IMG/VR virus record: IMGVR_UViG_3300030106_003582
Coordinates: 1 to 24,415 of that record
Source: a virus
Length of the DNA: 24,415 bases
Strand: one strand, 5' to 3'
Each line of letters starts with the position of its first letter. Position 1 is the first letter of the stretch. Under the pieces are notes generated by a model. The model was not told the origin of the DNA, did no database searches, and saw only the letters and a program-made list of their open reading frames with translations. Made by a program: the position numbers and the translations under genes. Shown here in pieces: positions 8,731 to 15,674 of the stretch.

Positions 8731-9612
8731 TTAGCTTGTAAATAAGGTGGGAAAGTTCTGTGCCGCCTGACGCCCTGCTGTTTGTAGGATGGTGTTCGCA
8801 ATTGCCTCATTAAGACGTGCTGATTTAATTTTTCGTTCCAAAAATGGAAACGACTTCCAGAAGGCCGGTCGCATAAACGGGCGGGGCTTGTAACGAACTG
8901 ACATGGCCTTTTTATAGCCCTTCAAATTGGAAATAATTAACTGCCCGAAAATGTTATGTTTATACGCCTGCTCTTTAACTCGTGTCCCACCGTATTCCAT
9001 AAGATTGGCAATCATATTTGCGCGAGGTAACGGACCAATGACTACGTTTAGATTGAATTTGCTTGCTTTGAACATTAACATTTTGCGAATGTTTGGCTGT
9101 TCATGGGCAAACGGTTTATCGCCTGGTTTTGAATACGGGTATTCTTTGAAAGCTATATCCATCAATCCCTCTGGAGCGATTAAGCCTGGTGTCACTTTCA
9201 TTTGCTTTTTCTGGCGTGTCAAAGTACCAAATACGGGATTAGCCCGTTTTTTAATTTTGCCAGCCAGAGTCACTGATACACGCTGTACTTTACTTGGGTT
9301 AATTTTTTTGCGCTTTTTATACCGCATAGAGTTTTTGGCAGTATTGCGAACATACGCACCGAACTGGTGTAGGATTCGGTCGATTTTGTCTTCGACACGC
9401 ATTTTAGACTTAGCGTGTTTCGTGGTGACTTTATCGAAACGAGTGATGACTGCAACGCCGGTTTTGCTGACGTTTTGTGGTGCGCCACTCATTATTTTTG
9501 TAAACAGAGAACTTCGTGACATACGTGAGTTCATTGACGACCCACCCGTACCACGAAAGGCTTTAGCGAGATTTGCGTATTGACGATGTATTGCAGGGTC
9601 AAGTTTTCCCAA
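8731..9612 (-). CDS. Basic tail completion or connector-like protein (HK97 gp10-like)
   Basis: The protein of about 293 residues is very rich in K and R, with a helical segment (DRILHQFGAYVRNTAKNSM) followed by a basic stretch (RYKKRKKINPSKVQR). The pattern of a long helix with the motif NTAK.SM then a basic patch resembles HK97 gp10-like neck/tail-completion proteins. Here it is larger and sits after the chaperones rather than before the tube. I chose the TTG start at 9612 because AAAGGA lies seven bases upstream; the TTG at 9618 is too close to it. It overlaps the upstream gene by 14 bases. The function is tentative. Confidence 0.5.
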   Translation of the reverse strand: MGKLDPAIHRQYANLAKAFRGTGGSSMNSRMSRSSLFTKIMSGAPQNVSKTGVAVITRFDKVTTKHAKSKMRVEDKIDRILHQFGAYVRNTAKNSMRYKKRKKINPSKVQRVSVTLAGKIKKRANPVFGTLTRQKKQMKVTPGLIAPEGLMDIAFKEYPYSKPGDKPFAHEQPNIRKMLMFKASKFNLNVVIGPLPRANMIANLMEYGGTRVKEQAYKHNIFGQLIISNLKGYKKAMSVRYKPRPFMRPAFWKSFPFLERKIKSARLNEAIANTILQTAGRQAAQNFPTLFTS

Positions 9613-10057
9613 GTTCAAATCCTTTGCGATTTGGATCGTTCAGCGGCAAAAATGCTTTTAGTGCCTCAACACCAACTGTTCGATGTGCCTTCTTTTCTAT
9701 ACGCCTTTTAACGAGAGGATTCAGTTCGTGTGGCTTTACCGGCGGTGCGCCTTTTTTTCTGTTCTGATTTATCTGTAACGCCATCAAGTTTGCTGTATGC
9801 CACCATTCCTGTTCCAAACGAGAATTAGCCATCCAACATAGTTCTCGCAGTGTCAACGGATTGGGGTCAACGCCGACTATTCCGGCAAGTTTCCAGATTT
9901 CAACCCAGAGAGTGCTTCGTTGATAGCGTCGTCCTTCGTTTGATTCAGTCTCAACTCCAGTTCCCTGTCGATTTCCTCGTTCTCCAGAATCGCCAGCATC
10001 TTGTCGTTTGTTTGATTTTGATGATCGGTCGATTTCTCCCAAAGTTTGCGTATCCAC
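9599..10057 (-). CDS. Tail assembly chaperone partner, gpGT-like frame (-1 relative to the upstream gene)
   Basis: This frame shares 181 bases with the upstream chaperone gene in the -1 register. Its first 48 residues, read from a GTG at 10057, are low-complexity and charged and look like shadow. From LWVEIWKLAG onward it has the signature of a conserved phage protein: an A-G-VDP-PLTLREL..MA stretch, then EWWHTANLMAL, then a basic tail. The arrangement matches lambda gpG/gpGT, where a -1 frameshift makes a fusion that helps load the tape measure. No perfect slippery heptamer is present, so translation by frameshift or from a weak internal start is unresolved. Confidence 0.7.
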   Translation of the reverse strand: MDTQTLGEIDRSSKSNKRQDAGDSGERGNRQGTGVETESNEGRRYQRSTLWVEIWKLAGIVGVDPNPLTLRELCWMANSRLEQEWWHTANLMALQINQNRKKGAPPVKPHELNPLVKRRIEKKAHRTVGVEALKAFLPLNDPNRKGFELGKT

Positions 10058-10368
10058 ATCCGCTTCTTCGGGTTCGGGAAAAAATCTATTAATGCTTCAA
10101 CCATTGCATTAATTCCGTCGAACAGAACGTCACCGCTAAGTGACTGTCCAAATTGTTCATCAGTAACATTATTTTTTTCAGCCTGCTCACTACATAGCAC
10201 GTAAAGAACATCTACACCTTTTACGATGTCATCAGTAAGCGAAGCAAGCGTCTCGTGTATTTGCTCATTTAGCAAATCGACATCGAGACGCTGTTTCACT
10301 TGCTTTGCTAAGTGAACCGTAAGTTGGACGTTCCATACCCGTCCTTCTGTATCCGTAAACTTTGACAT
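9877..10368 (-). CDS. Tail assembly chaperone, gpG-like
   Basis: The 163-residue acidic, helical protein has a short N-terminal beta section (MSKFTDTEGRVWNVQLTV) and then predicted helices, with the motif ALIDFFPNPKK near the middle. It has the size, composition and location (between the tail tube and tape measure genes) of the G-type tail assembly chaperone. These chaperones bind the tape measure protein in the cytoplasm and recruit tube subunits. A good ribosome binding site (GAAAGGG) lies about six bases before ATG 10368. Its end overlaps the downstream frame in the -1 register. Confidence 0.75.
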   Translation of the reverse strand: MSKFTDTEGRVWNVQLTVHLAKQVKQRLDVDLLNEQIHETLASLTDDIVKGVDVLYVLCSEQAEKNNVTDEQFGQSLSGDVLFDGINAMVEALIDFFPNPKKRMWIRKLWEKSTDHQNQTNDKMLAILENEEIDRELELRLNQTKDDAINEALSGLKSGNLPE

Positions 10369-10389
10369 TTTGCGCCCTTTCAGAAGTTA

Positions 10390-10830
10390 TTACGAGATGG
10401 TTGTCCAAGCTGGTGCGGTGGCGTTATAACTGGGCTGTAGTGTGACATCGACCATGACCGCCTCTTCCAAGTTCTGTGGCTCAGAGAAGTTGGTTACGTT
10501 CATAAAGGCAATGAGGCCCTGCGAACCCGATGTTGCGATATCACCGTCCATTGCCGCAATTTTGATTTCACGAGCCGCAGCGGTAGTTGCTAAAAATGCC
10601 GTTTGAAGTGCAGTAAAGTCAGCATCGGTGTTGTCATACACCATTTGGAATGTAACCGTACCATCACGTAGTGTAGCCACGTTTTGACGCCAGCCGTTAC
10701 CACCCCTGGTAGTCACGTCGGCGACTCCCATTTCCATGTTGATTGAGAGATCACGCACGTTGCCGATCTCTTCCCATGTGCCGCTGTTGTCACGGTACAG
10801 CTTGCACTCAAGTCCTAATTTAATAGCCAC
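10390..10830 (-). CDS. Major tail tube protein
   Basis: The 146-residue protein has the composition and motifs of siphovirus tail tube subunits: an N-terminal strand LGLECKLYRDNSGTWEEIGN, the segment VADVTTRGGNGWRQNVATL, and a strand-rich body. It is followed directly by the chaperone genes, which is the usual order. Translation begins at GTG 10830 with AGGTG just upstream. It should be made at high level, since hundreds of copies form the tube. Related phage tube proteins commonly share the DV..R...GW....A.L pattern. Confidence 0.85.
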   Translation of the reverse strand: MAIKLGLECKLYRDNSGTWEEIGNVRDLSINMEMGVADVTTRGGNGWRQNVATLRDGTVTFQMVYDNTDADFTALQTAFLATTAAAREIKIAAMDGDIATSGSQGLIAFMNVTNFSEPQNLEEAVMVDVTLQPSYNATAPAWTTIS

Positions 10831-10838
10831 AAGTTCAC

Positions 10839-11264
10839 CTATTTAATTTCAAAGTATGTTAATGAATAAGCAACAAGAAACTCGTTGCGTTCGTTTAGTA
10901 ACTCCAAGTCATAAGACTGTGACGTTTCAGCACCACGAAAAGATGTGTTGCTCATGCGTATACGGTCCAGTGACTCAATAACCTGTTCGGAAAAATACAT
11001 TTCATCAGCAAGGTCTGGTTCTTTAGCCGCTTTCACGGGTATACGGATGACGATGTTGATGTTGTACAAATACTGGTTGTCGCTTCGGGAAGCGAAACTG
11101 ATTTGTTTTCCGGCAGGGAATATAGTTATTTCCGCTGAGTCTAAATCTTCCCGTTCAAAATCAGGCAGGTAATCCAGTTTTGCTGTGAAGGTCATACTCA
11201 ATGATTGACTATTGAGATAAACAGCTATTGCGTTAGCAACGTCTACTTCTTTAGCGTTTGGCAT
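10839..11264 (-). CDS. Tail terminator-like protein
   Basis: The 141-residue protein lies between the head closure-like gene and the tail tube gene, the usual place of the tail terminator. It has an N-terminal helix (AKEVDVANAIAVYLNS), then alternating strands including YLYNINIVIRIPV, and a helix (SEQVIESLDRIRM). That alpha/beta layout is compatible with the small terminator fold. It shares a TAATG overlap with the upstream gene. The last codons also carry the ribosome binding site of the tube gene. Position carries most of the weight. Confidence 0.6.
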   Translation of the reverse strand: MPNAKEVDVANAIAVYLNSQSLSMTFTAKLDYLPDFEREDLDSAEITIFPAGKQISFASRSDNQYLYNINIVIRIPVKAAKEPDLADEMYFSEQVIESLDRIRMSNTSFRGAETSQSYDLELLNERNEFLVAYSLTYFEIK

Positions 11265-11623
11265 TATGTCTGCTTGGTATAAACTCGGATGATTTGACGA
11301 AACGGATCGGAGTATTTGAAATACCTACTCCCGTTCGACAAAACGGGGTAGGTAAATTCTTCTCCATTGACAACTTCAGTGATTGTGTCGCCGCGCTCTG
11401 GAAGCACAGCTTTACCACCAAAGTTCAATTCGCTCGCCACAAAAACAAAGTCACGGCTCTCGACCGTTTCCATGTAGCCTTCGCCTGATGTTTGAACAAA
11501 CTCAGTGCTACCTGGAACGGCCTTAATCGACACATTACGGTCGCCACGGGAATACTTAATAGTTATTCCCGCAGCGGCCTGTAGTGTCTTGTGAGCGTCA
11601 CCTATATGTGTGGCAAGACTCAT
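11264..11623 (-). CDS. Head closure or connector-like protein
   Basis: The 119-residue protein is beta-rich and starts with a short helix (ATHIGDAHKTLQAAAG) followed by strands such as ITIKYSRGDRNVSIKAVPGS. It follows the capsid gene with a TAATG overlap and precedes the terminator-like gene, a location typical of head completion or head-tail stopper proteins. I recall small proteins with the ITYRRG...I.AV.G.T pattern from phages of similar layout, but I cannot name an experimentally studied member. Confidence 0.6.
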   Translation of the reverse strand: MSLATHIGDAHKTLQAAAGITIKYSRGDRNVSIKAVPGSTEFVQTSGEGYMETVESRDFVFVASELNFGGKAVLPERGDTITEVVNGEEFTYPVLSNGSRYFKYSDPFRQIIRVYTKQT

Positions 11624-12540
11624 TAGCTGACCAACGCTTCCGTGTCGCTAACAGCGTCCGATACGATGATCGGAATACCGAAGGCAGACTCAGGGAACGG
11701 TGCTGGCGCACCAGTCGGATTCGTCGCAGTTCGGCTTCGTTGAAGCTGACTTAGGCTACGGCGTGACATGACGAGCATGTTTGGCAAACGACCGGATGGG
11801 AACTTCTCAAGCAGTTGAGAAATCAAATCATCGGTCAAGCCTTTACCGGAATCTTCGGTAATGTTAGCTAAACGACCGGCAGACCAAGCTGATCCGTAGA
11901 TCAAACCACAGTAACCAGTTACAGGCGTCCAGTAAGAACCGTAGTGTCCAGAGCTAGAACCGGCAGTACGGATAATGCTGGTATCCTTCGCTTCAATGAC
12001 ACCCTGATTACCCCAAGCAATCTGTGTATCGTTAAAGCCAGTAGTTATTGCCCAAACAGAACTTCCGGTGTCGGCTGTAGTACCTCCAGCAGAGATAACA
12101 GTTGCGTCTGCTAGTGCATTAAGTTCGTCACCTAAAGCGGCAAAACCGTTCGTGTTTGCACCGTAGATAAGCTCCTGTTCAATCTTGAACATCATCGCTT
12201 CCATATGATTACGCATTTGGAGAGCAAGAAACGCTGCTGGTCCGAGGCGATAACCTTCGGCGGCGGCAATATCGACGTTGAAGCTGGCATCAGCGATAGC
12301 CAGATCGACAGTTACTTGTGTGTAATCTGCCACGTCGTTTTCAACACCGTCATTAAGCAGTCTGAAGCCAACACTTGGATCAGCCGTCTTTTTGACGTAT
12401 TTAAGTTGAGTCCCATCAACACTGAACGCACTCAAGCGGCGAATCAGTGGTGCGCGATTGAGAACATCACTTACATCGAAAGATAAATCGCTTTCGTTGA
12501 AGGTGATGATCTCGGCACTTGTGTAATAATCGTCAGCCAT
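11623..12540 (-). CDS. Major capsid protein, HK97 fold
   Basis: This 305-residue protein forms the icosahedral shell. It follows the protease/scaffold gene and precedes the connector genes. Recognisable parts include the N-terminal segment NRAPLIRRLSAF, the acidic helix region ending EAMMFKIEQELIYG (spine-helix like), the segment SYWTPVTGYCGLIYGSAWSA, and a C-terminal stretch LPNMLVMSRRSLSQLQ...GIPIIVSDAV. These resemble the gp7-like group of HK97-fold capsid proteins. A ribosome binding site AAAGG lies about ten bases before the ATG. There is no obvious N-terminal delta domain, which fits a separate scaffold. Confidence 0.88.
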   Translation of the reverse strand: MADDYYTSAEIITFNESDLSFDVSDVLNRAPLIRRLSAFSVDGTQLKYVKKTADPSVGFRLLNDGVENDVADYTQVTVDLAIADASFNVDIAAAEGYRLGPAAFLALQMRNHMEAMMFKIEQELIYGANTNGFAALGDELNALADATVISAGGTTADTGSSVWAITTGFNDTQIAWGNQGVIEAKDTSIIRTAGSSSGHYGSYWTPVTGYCGLIYGSAWSAGRLANITEDSGKGLTDDLISQLLEKFPSGRLPNMLVMSRRSLSQLQRSRTATNPTGAPAPFPESAFGIPIIVSDAVSDTEALVS

Positions 12541-12559
12541 TGTAGATTTACCTTTCTAT

Positions 12560-13042
12560 CTATTTGTTGGCGAGTTGTTTTTCAAAGCGGGCTGCGAAAC
12601 CTGCCACGAAATCGTTGTTCACGCCGTTCTTCTTGTACTTTTCAACAAGTGCAAGTCGTTCAGCATCTTCTGGGGTTACGCCTTCAGAAAAGCTAACAGG
12701 ATTAGCTTCGCCTTCGGCATTGGCATGAGCGAGTTCACGCAGGCGACCGGCTTCTTCAGCCAAACTTGCGTTGTCCTCTTTCAGTTGCGCGATTTGAAGT
12801 GCGTAACACTCGGCTTCGCTTTTGCCTTCGATAAACCACAAAGCTCCCTGATCTCCAAAGAGTTCGACGAATCGTTTACCTTCGGCGGCAGAGAGTTGTG
12901 CTTCTGCGGCTTCTACGACTTCGGCTTCTTCGGATGATTCAGCGGCCTCTGGTGTTTCGACTTCTTCCACCTGATCTTCGACCGCTTCAGCTACAACAGC
13001 TTCTTCGTTTTCGACTTCAGGTGTGTTTTGGTCGTCACTCAT
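12560..13042 (-). CDS. Internally started scaffold protein nested in the protease gene
   Basis: An in-frame ATG at codon 195 of the protease gene (13042-13040) is preceded by a consensus ribosome binding site GAGGAG at 13054-13049 with a six-base spacer. Initiation there would give a 160-residue acidic helical protein starting MSDDQNTPEVENEE and ending with a basic helical tail (DFVAGFAARFEKQLANK). This is the same logic as lambda C/Nu3, where the scaffold is translated from inside the protease gene in the same frame. The signal is direct; expression is inferred. Confidence 0.7.
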   Translation of the reverse strand: MSDDQNTPEVENEEAVVAEAVEDQVEEVETPEAAESSEEAEVVEAAEAQLSAAEGKRFVELFGDQGALWFIEGKSEAECYALQIAQLKEDNASLAEEAGRLRELAHANAEGEANPVSFSEGVTPEDAERLALVEKYKKNGVNNDFVAGFAARFEKQLANK

Positions 13043-13624
13043 AAGAGACTCCTCTAAAACATCTACTAAAATTTCGTTGCCGTTTGACAACACAACAGAT
13101 TCGGTATTTTCATCAGCACCGTAGGGTGTGATAGCGACGCCCCGTAGCGGCCATGTGCGAATCACTGTCGCCGGTCCGCTAAATTGTTTTTCATTAACCG
13201 TGAACTCACCCTCCGTGGTGATGCGCTCGACGCTGATCCCATCGCCACCAAAATTGATACTGGCTTGCCAGGGAATTCCGGCTTTGGCTTTACGGACGAT
13301 CTCTGCGCTTCGATCCTTCTTAGAAAAGCTCACAAGTTTTCCGCTGGCGACTAAGCCTTCAGGCTTCTGCTCAAAGCGGTCTAAGTAGCCAATGACTTCA
13401 CCGTTATCGTGGTTAAAGTCGATTGGGATTTTCTCGGCCACACGCATCCCTGCAAAATCATGAATCGTCTGGTCTCCCCAATACCAATGTTCGATGGCCT
13501 GTGAACTGCGTGCTAACAGGCTTACGTCGTAAAGGGTTGCTTCACCATCCTCCGACGAGCCTTCCGTGATAGAAATCTCCGTCGATTGAAGGTGCATTGC
13601 GTTTGCTGGTACTTGTTCTTTCAT
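12560..13624 (-). CDS. Prohead maturation protease fused to scaffold region
   Basis: The 354-residue protein has two parts. Residues about 30-175 match a HK97-type prohead serine protease: candidate catalytic His72 in IDFNHDNG and Ser122 in WQASINF, then WPLRGVAITPYGADENT before the boundary. Residues about 195-354 are highly acidic (many E and A), predicted helical and coiled-coil, as in scaffold proteins. Proteases of this type mature the capsid and then digest themselves and the scaffold. The start overlaps the portal stop as ATGA. A strong internal start at 13042 could make the scaffold part alone. Confidence 0.88.
   Translation of the reverse strand: MKEQVPANAMHLQSTEISITEGSSEDGEATLYDVSLLARSSQAIEHWYWGDQTIHDFAGMRVAEKIPIDFNHDNGEVIGYLDRFEQKPEGLVASGKLVSFSKKDRSAEIVRKAKAGIPWQASINFGGDGISVERITTEGEFTVNEKQFSGPATVIRTWPLRGVAITPYGADENTESVVLSNGNEILVDVLEESLMSDDQNTPEVENEEAVVAEAVEDQVEEVETPEAAESSEEAEVVEAAEAQLSAAEGKRFVELFGDQGALWFIEGKSEAECYALQIAQLKEDNASLAEEAGRLRELAHANAEGEANPVSFSEGVTPEDAERLALVEKYKKNGVNNDFVAGFAARFEKQLANK
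13049..13054 (-). promoter_or_regulatory. Internal ribosome binding site for the nested scaffold
   Basis: GAGGAG on the minus strand, six bases before an in-frame ATG, falls exactly at the junction between protease and acidic scaffold regions. It is one of the best ribosome binding sites in the late operon, and its position argues that it is functional rather than chance. Confidence 0.65.
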
Positions 13625-15048
13625 ACTTCTTCCTCTTCTTCTTCCACTTCCGGTCGGCGACCTGATACAGGTGGTTCGACCTCATCGGGAACGATTTCGG
13701 CAATACTCATATCAGGAATCACGCCGCGCGAATTCATGTATTCCTGTTCAGCCGCTAAAGTATCAATCACGTCACGGAACTCTTTCCCGTGACGCTCACG
13801 CACAATCTGGGTTCGTGTCTTTAATCCGGCATTGATTGCCGCTATGTCGGCGTTGATTTCCTGCTGTGGATTCCACCACGGCGTGCCATCCGGCATCCAC
13901 TCCCAGTTAAGATCAGTCAAAGACATGCCGCTTGGCAGTCTTAGTGTTCCGTCGTTAATGAACATCTTCATGCGGAAGCCGGTAATGCGATCCAACAGGT
14001 GAACGAGGTCAGCTCGTCTGGTCTTACATGCTTTTTCGTACAAGATGTGACCGGCACGAGAACCAAAGAAGTTTGTTCGGCTTGTGTCGAAAAAACTCAT
14101 CGGGATGCTTAGACTTTTCAGAGCCAGTGCGGTCATCTGTTCGCTAAACGTCTGGAACTCATTGGACGGGTTTTTGCTTTCGAGGATTTCAGCGTGGTCG
14201 CCTGGGTCAAGGTCAAGCATGACCGGCCCTTTTCCGAAATCCACTTTGTAGCCGCCTGTCACGCTATCGTCTTTCGTGACATCGCCCCAACCATCGGAAC
14301 TTTCACGGCTCAACACCAACCCAAACATTTGTGAAACCTTGAGCTTTGCAAGAGCATAATCGTAGGACTCATACAGGTCACGGAACGTATTGATTGCTGG
14401 AGCTAGAGGACTAACGCCACGAATTTGATCGAAGCGGTCGTAGTATCCGAGTTGGTAGACATTGCGGGCGGCAATGGAGCGTTCATAATCGTAGCCGCCT
14501 GAACCATCACGACGCCAAACGGCGTATCGCTCTGGACGACCACCGTCAGATACACGAACTCCGTGTATCCATCGGTCGTCGAGTACCTTGTCGGGGTTTT
14601 TGATTCGGTCAGCCTCAATCGGCTGGAGCTTGCCGTTACGCAGTTTGATTAAAAAGACATCTCCATCAACCGTTCTACGTTCTTCACACATGCGTATCAT
14701 GCGAGATAGGGTGTGACGGCCTGATACGTCGCAGTTTTCTGGACGCTGATACCAGTCCATCAGTGCCTGAAGGTCACGGTCGAGTCCTTCGTCGCCTGTT
14801 TGTGGCTCGAAGGTAAATCGTGAGACGTAATCTAAGTGCAGACTGATTGCCCATGCGGCGGCAGTGAAGTTTTGCTGTAAATCCCTGGCGTTAGAAATTA
14901 ACTGCTTTCGCTTGGTCGGCGTAAGTATTTGGTCGGTAGACTTGAGGCGCGTCGGTGGGCTGTACCTCTTGGTCGAGGTATTGGCGGCGTCATAGTCTAG
15001 CTTTGTCGGATCGGCTTTTGCCGAATCAGTCAACGTCGGTTGCGGCAT
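13621..15048 (-). CDS. Portal protein, lambda gpB-like
   Basis: The protein of about 475 residues forms the dodecameric DNA entry ring at one capsid vertex. Recognisable motifs include the N-terminal RDLQQNFTAAAWAISLHLDY, then CEERRTVDGDVFLI, a VSPLAPAINTFRDLYESYDY segment, and SIPMSFFDTSRTNFFGSRAG, all typical of lambda-family portals. The tail is acidic (EVEEEEEEV). I prefer ATG 15048, because the upstream alternative at 15060 is a TTG and neither has a good ribosome binding site. It overlaps the gpW-like gene by 23 bases and the protease gene as ATGA. Confidence 0.92.
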   Translation of the reverse strand: MPQPTLTDSAKADPTKLDYDAANTSTKRYSPPTRLKSTDQILTPTKRKQLISNARDLQQNFTAAAWAISLHLDYVSRFTFEPQTGDEGLDRDLQALMDWYQRPENCDVSGRHTLSRMIRMCEERRTVDGDVFLIKLRNGKLQPIEADRIKNPDKVLDDRWIHGVRVSDGGRPERYAVWRRDGSGGYDYERSIAARNVYQLGYYDRFDQIRGVSPLAPAINTFRDLYESYDYALAKLKVSQMFGLVLSRESSDGWGDVTKDDSVTGGYKVDFGKGPVMLDLDPGDHAEILESKNPSNEFQTFSEQMTALALKSLSIPMSFFDTSRTNFFGSRAGHILYEKACKTRRADLVHLLDRITGFRMKMFINDGTLRLPSGMSLTDLNWEWMPDGTPWWNPQQEINADIAAINAGLKTRTQIVRERHGKEFRDVIDTLAAEQEYMNSRGVIPDMSIAEIVPDEVEPPVSGRRPEVEEEEEEV

Positions 15049-15298
15049 TAGATAGATCAATCGTTAAAGCGATAGGGCGAGTTCCCTTTTCACGCGCAAC
15101 GACCTTCTGCCAATGGGTAAGCTCCCGTAGCATTTGGGGGCGGCTCATAGTGACGCTTGTTCCATCAATTGATGTACTCGTCACTCCACCCGTACCTGCA
15201 ATCAGATCGGCCTGAAGTTTGGTGACCATCTGCTCTGCAAACGTAGGTGTCGAAGCGGTCGCATCTTTGCGCGTAATATTGGTAGGCATAACCACCAT
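15026..15298 (-). CDS. Small head-tail joining protein, gpW-like
   Basis: The 90-residue protein sits immediately upstream of the portal, where lambda-type phages carry gpW. It shows the usual pattern: a helix (EQMVTKLQADLIAGTGG), a short hairpin (TSTSIDGTSVTMSR) and a second helix (PQMLRELTHWQKVVARE). This fits the small alpha/beta gpW fold that joins head and tail. Either Met1 or Met4 could be the start. The 3' end overlaps the portal start. Confidence 0.7.
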   Translation of the reverse strand: MVVMPTNITRKDATASTPTFAEQMVTKLQADLIAGTGGVTSTSIDGTSVTMSRPQMLRELTHWQKVVAREKGTRPIALTIDLSNAATDVD

Positions 15299-15324
15299 TA
15301 CACGCGCAAGTGCAAACCTAATTT

Positions 15325-15522
15325 TCAGACAATATTCGTTTCCCGAATATTATTTTCATCCAGAAGTTTTCGGCTCACGTCAATGAGCATCTCATCGAAC
15401 TCTCGGTCGTTACCACCGAAGAGGTGATGACAGTGCGCTAAAGCCTCATTGAGTAAGTTAGCTTGCGACCGATCTAGTAACAGTTCAATCACAACTTGTC
15501 TTTCAGTTTGTTGTTGGTTCAT
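15325..15522 (-). CDS. Small helical protein, unknown function
   Basis: The 65-residue, mildly acidic protein is predicted to be helical (RQVVIELLLDRSQANLLNEALAH, then EFDEMLIDVSRKLLDE) and resembles no family I know. It is the first gene of the leftward late operon. It has a ribosome binding site AAAGG just before ATG 15522 and a candidate promoter about 55 bases upstream. In many phages this place before gpW is filled by terminase genes, but the protein is far too short to be a large terminase, and I see no DNA-binding motif that would make it a small one. Confidence 0.55.
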   Translation of the reverse strand: MNQQQTERQVVIELLLDRSQANLLNEALAHCHHLFGGNDREFDEMLIDVSRKLLDENNIRETNIV

Positions 15523-15573
15523 ATCCTTTCCCGCCCTCTTAATCCCGTAACTTATTCCGGAGGAGTTAAACGA

Positions 15574-15602
15574 AATTTAGCATAGAAATAGAGCCAAGTA
15601 AA
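15574..15602 (-). promoter_or_regulatory. Candidate late promoter for the structural operon
   Basis: On the minus strand TTTACT (15602-15597) is followed after 17 bases by TAAATT (15579-15574), with TG one base before the -10, forming an extended -10. It lies between the integrase stop and the first late gene. It could be recognised by the host sigma70-type factor, possibly with a phage activator. It is a sequence match only. Confidence 0.4.
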
Positions 15603-15674
15603 TTTATTTATTTGTCGCTTTTTGCGTACACCTTTGATGGCGTGTAGCATGAAAGATGACAGTGACACGGTTGG

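Noticed and set aside
8927-9583. Plus-strand ORF of 218 residues opposite the gp10-like gene
   Set aside because: Its composition is that of a shadow frame, and it lies opposite the direction of a tightly packed operon.
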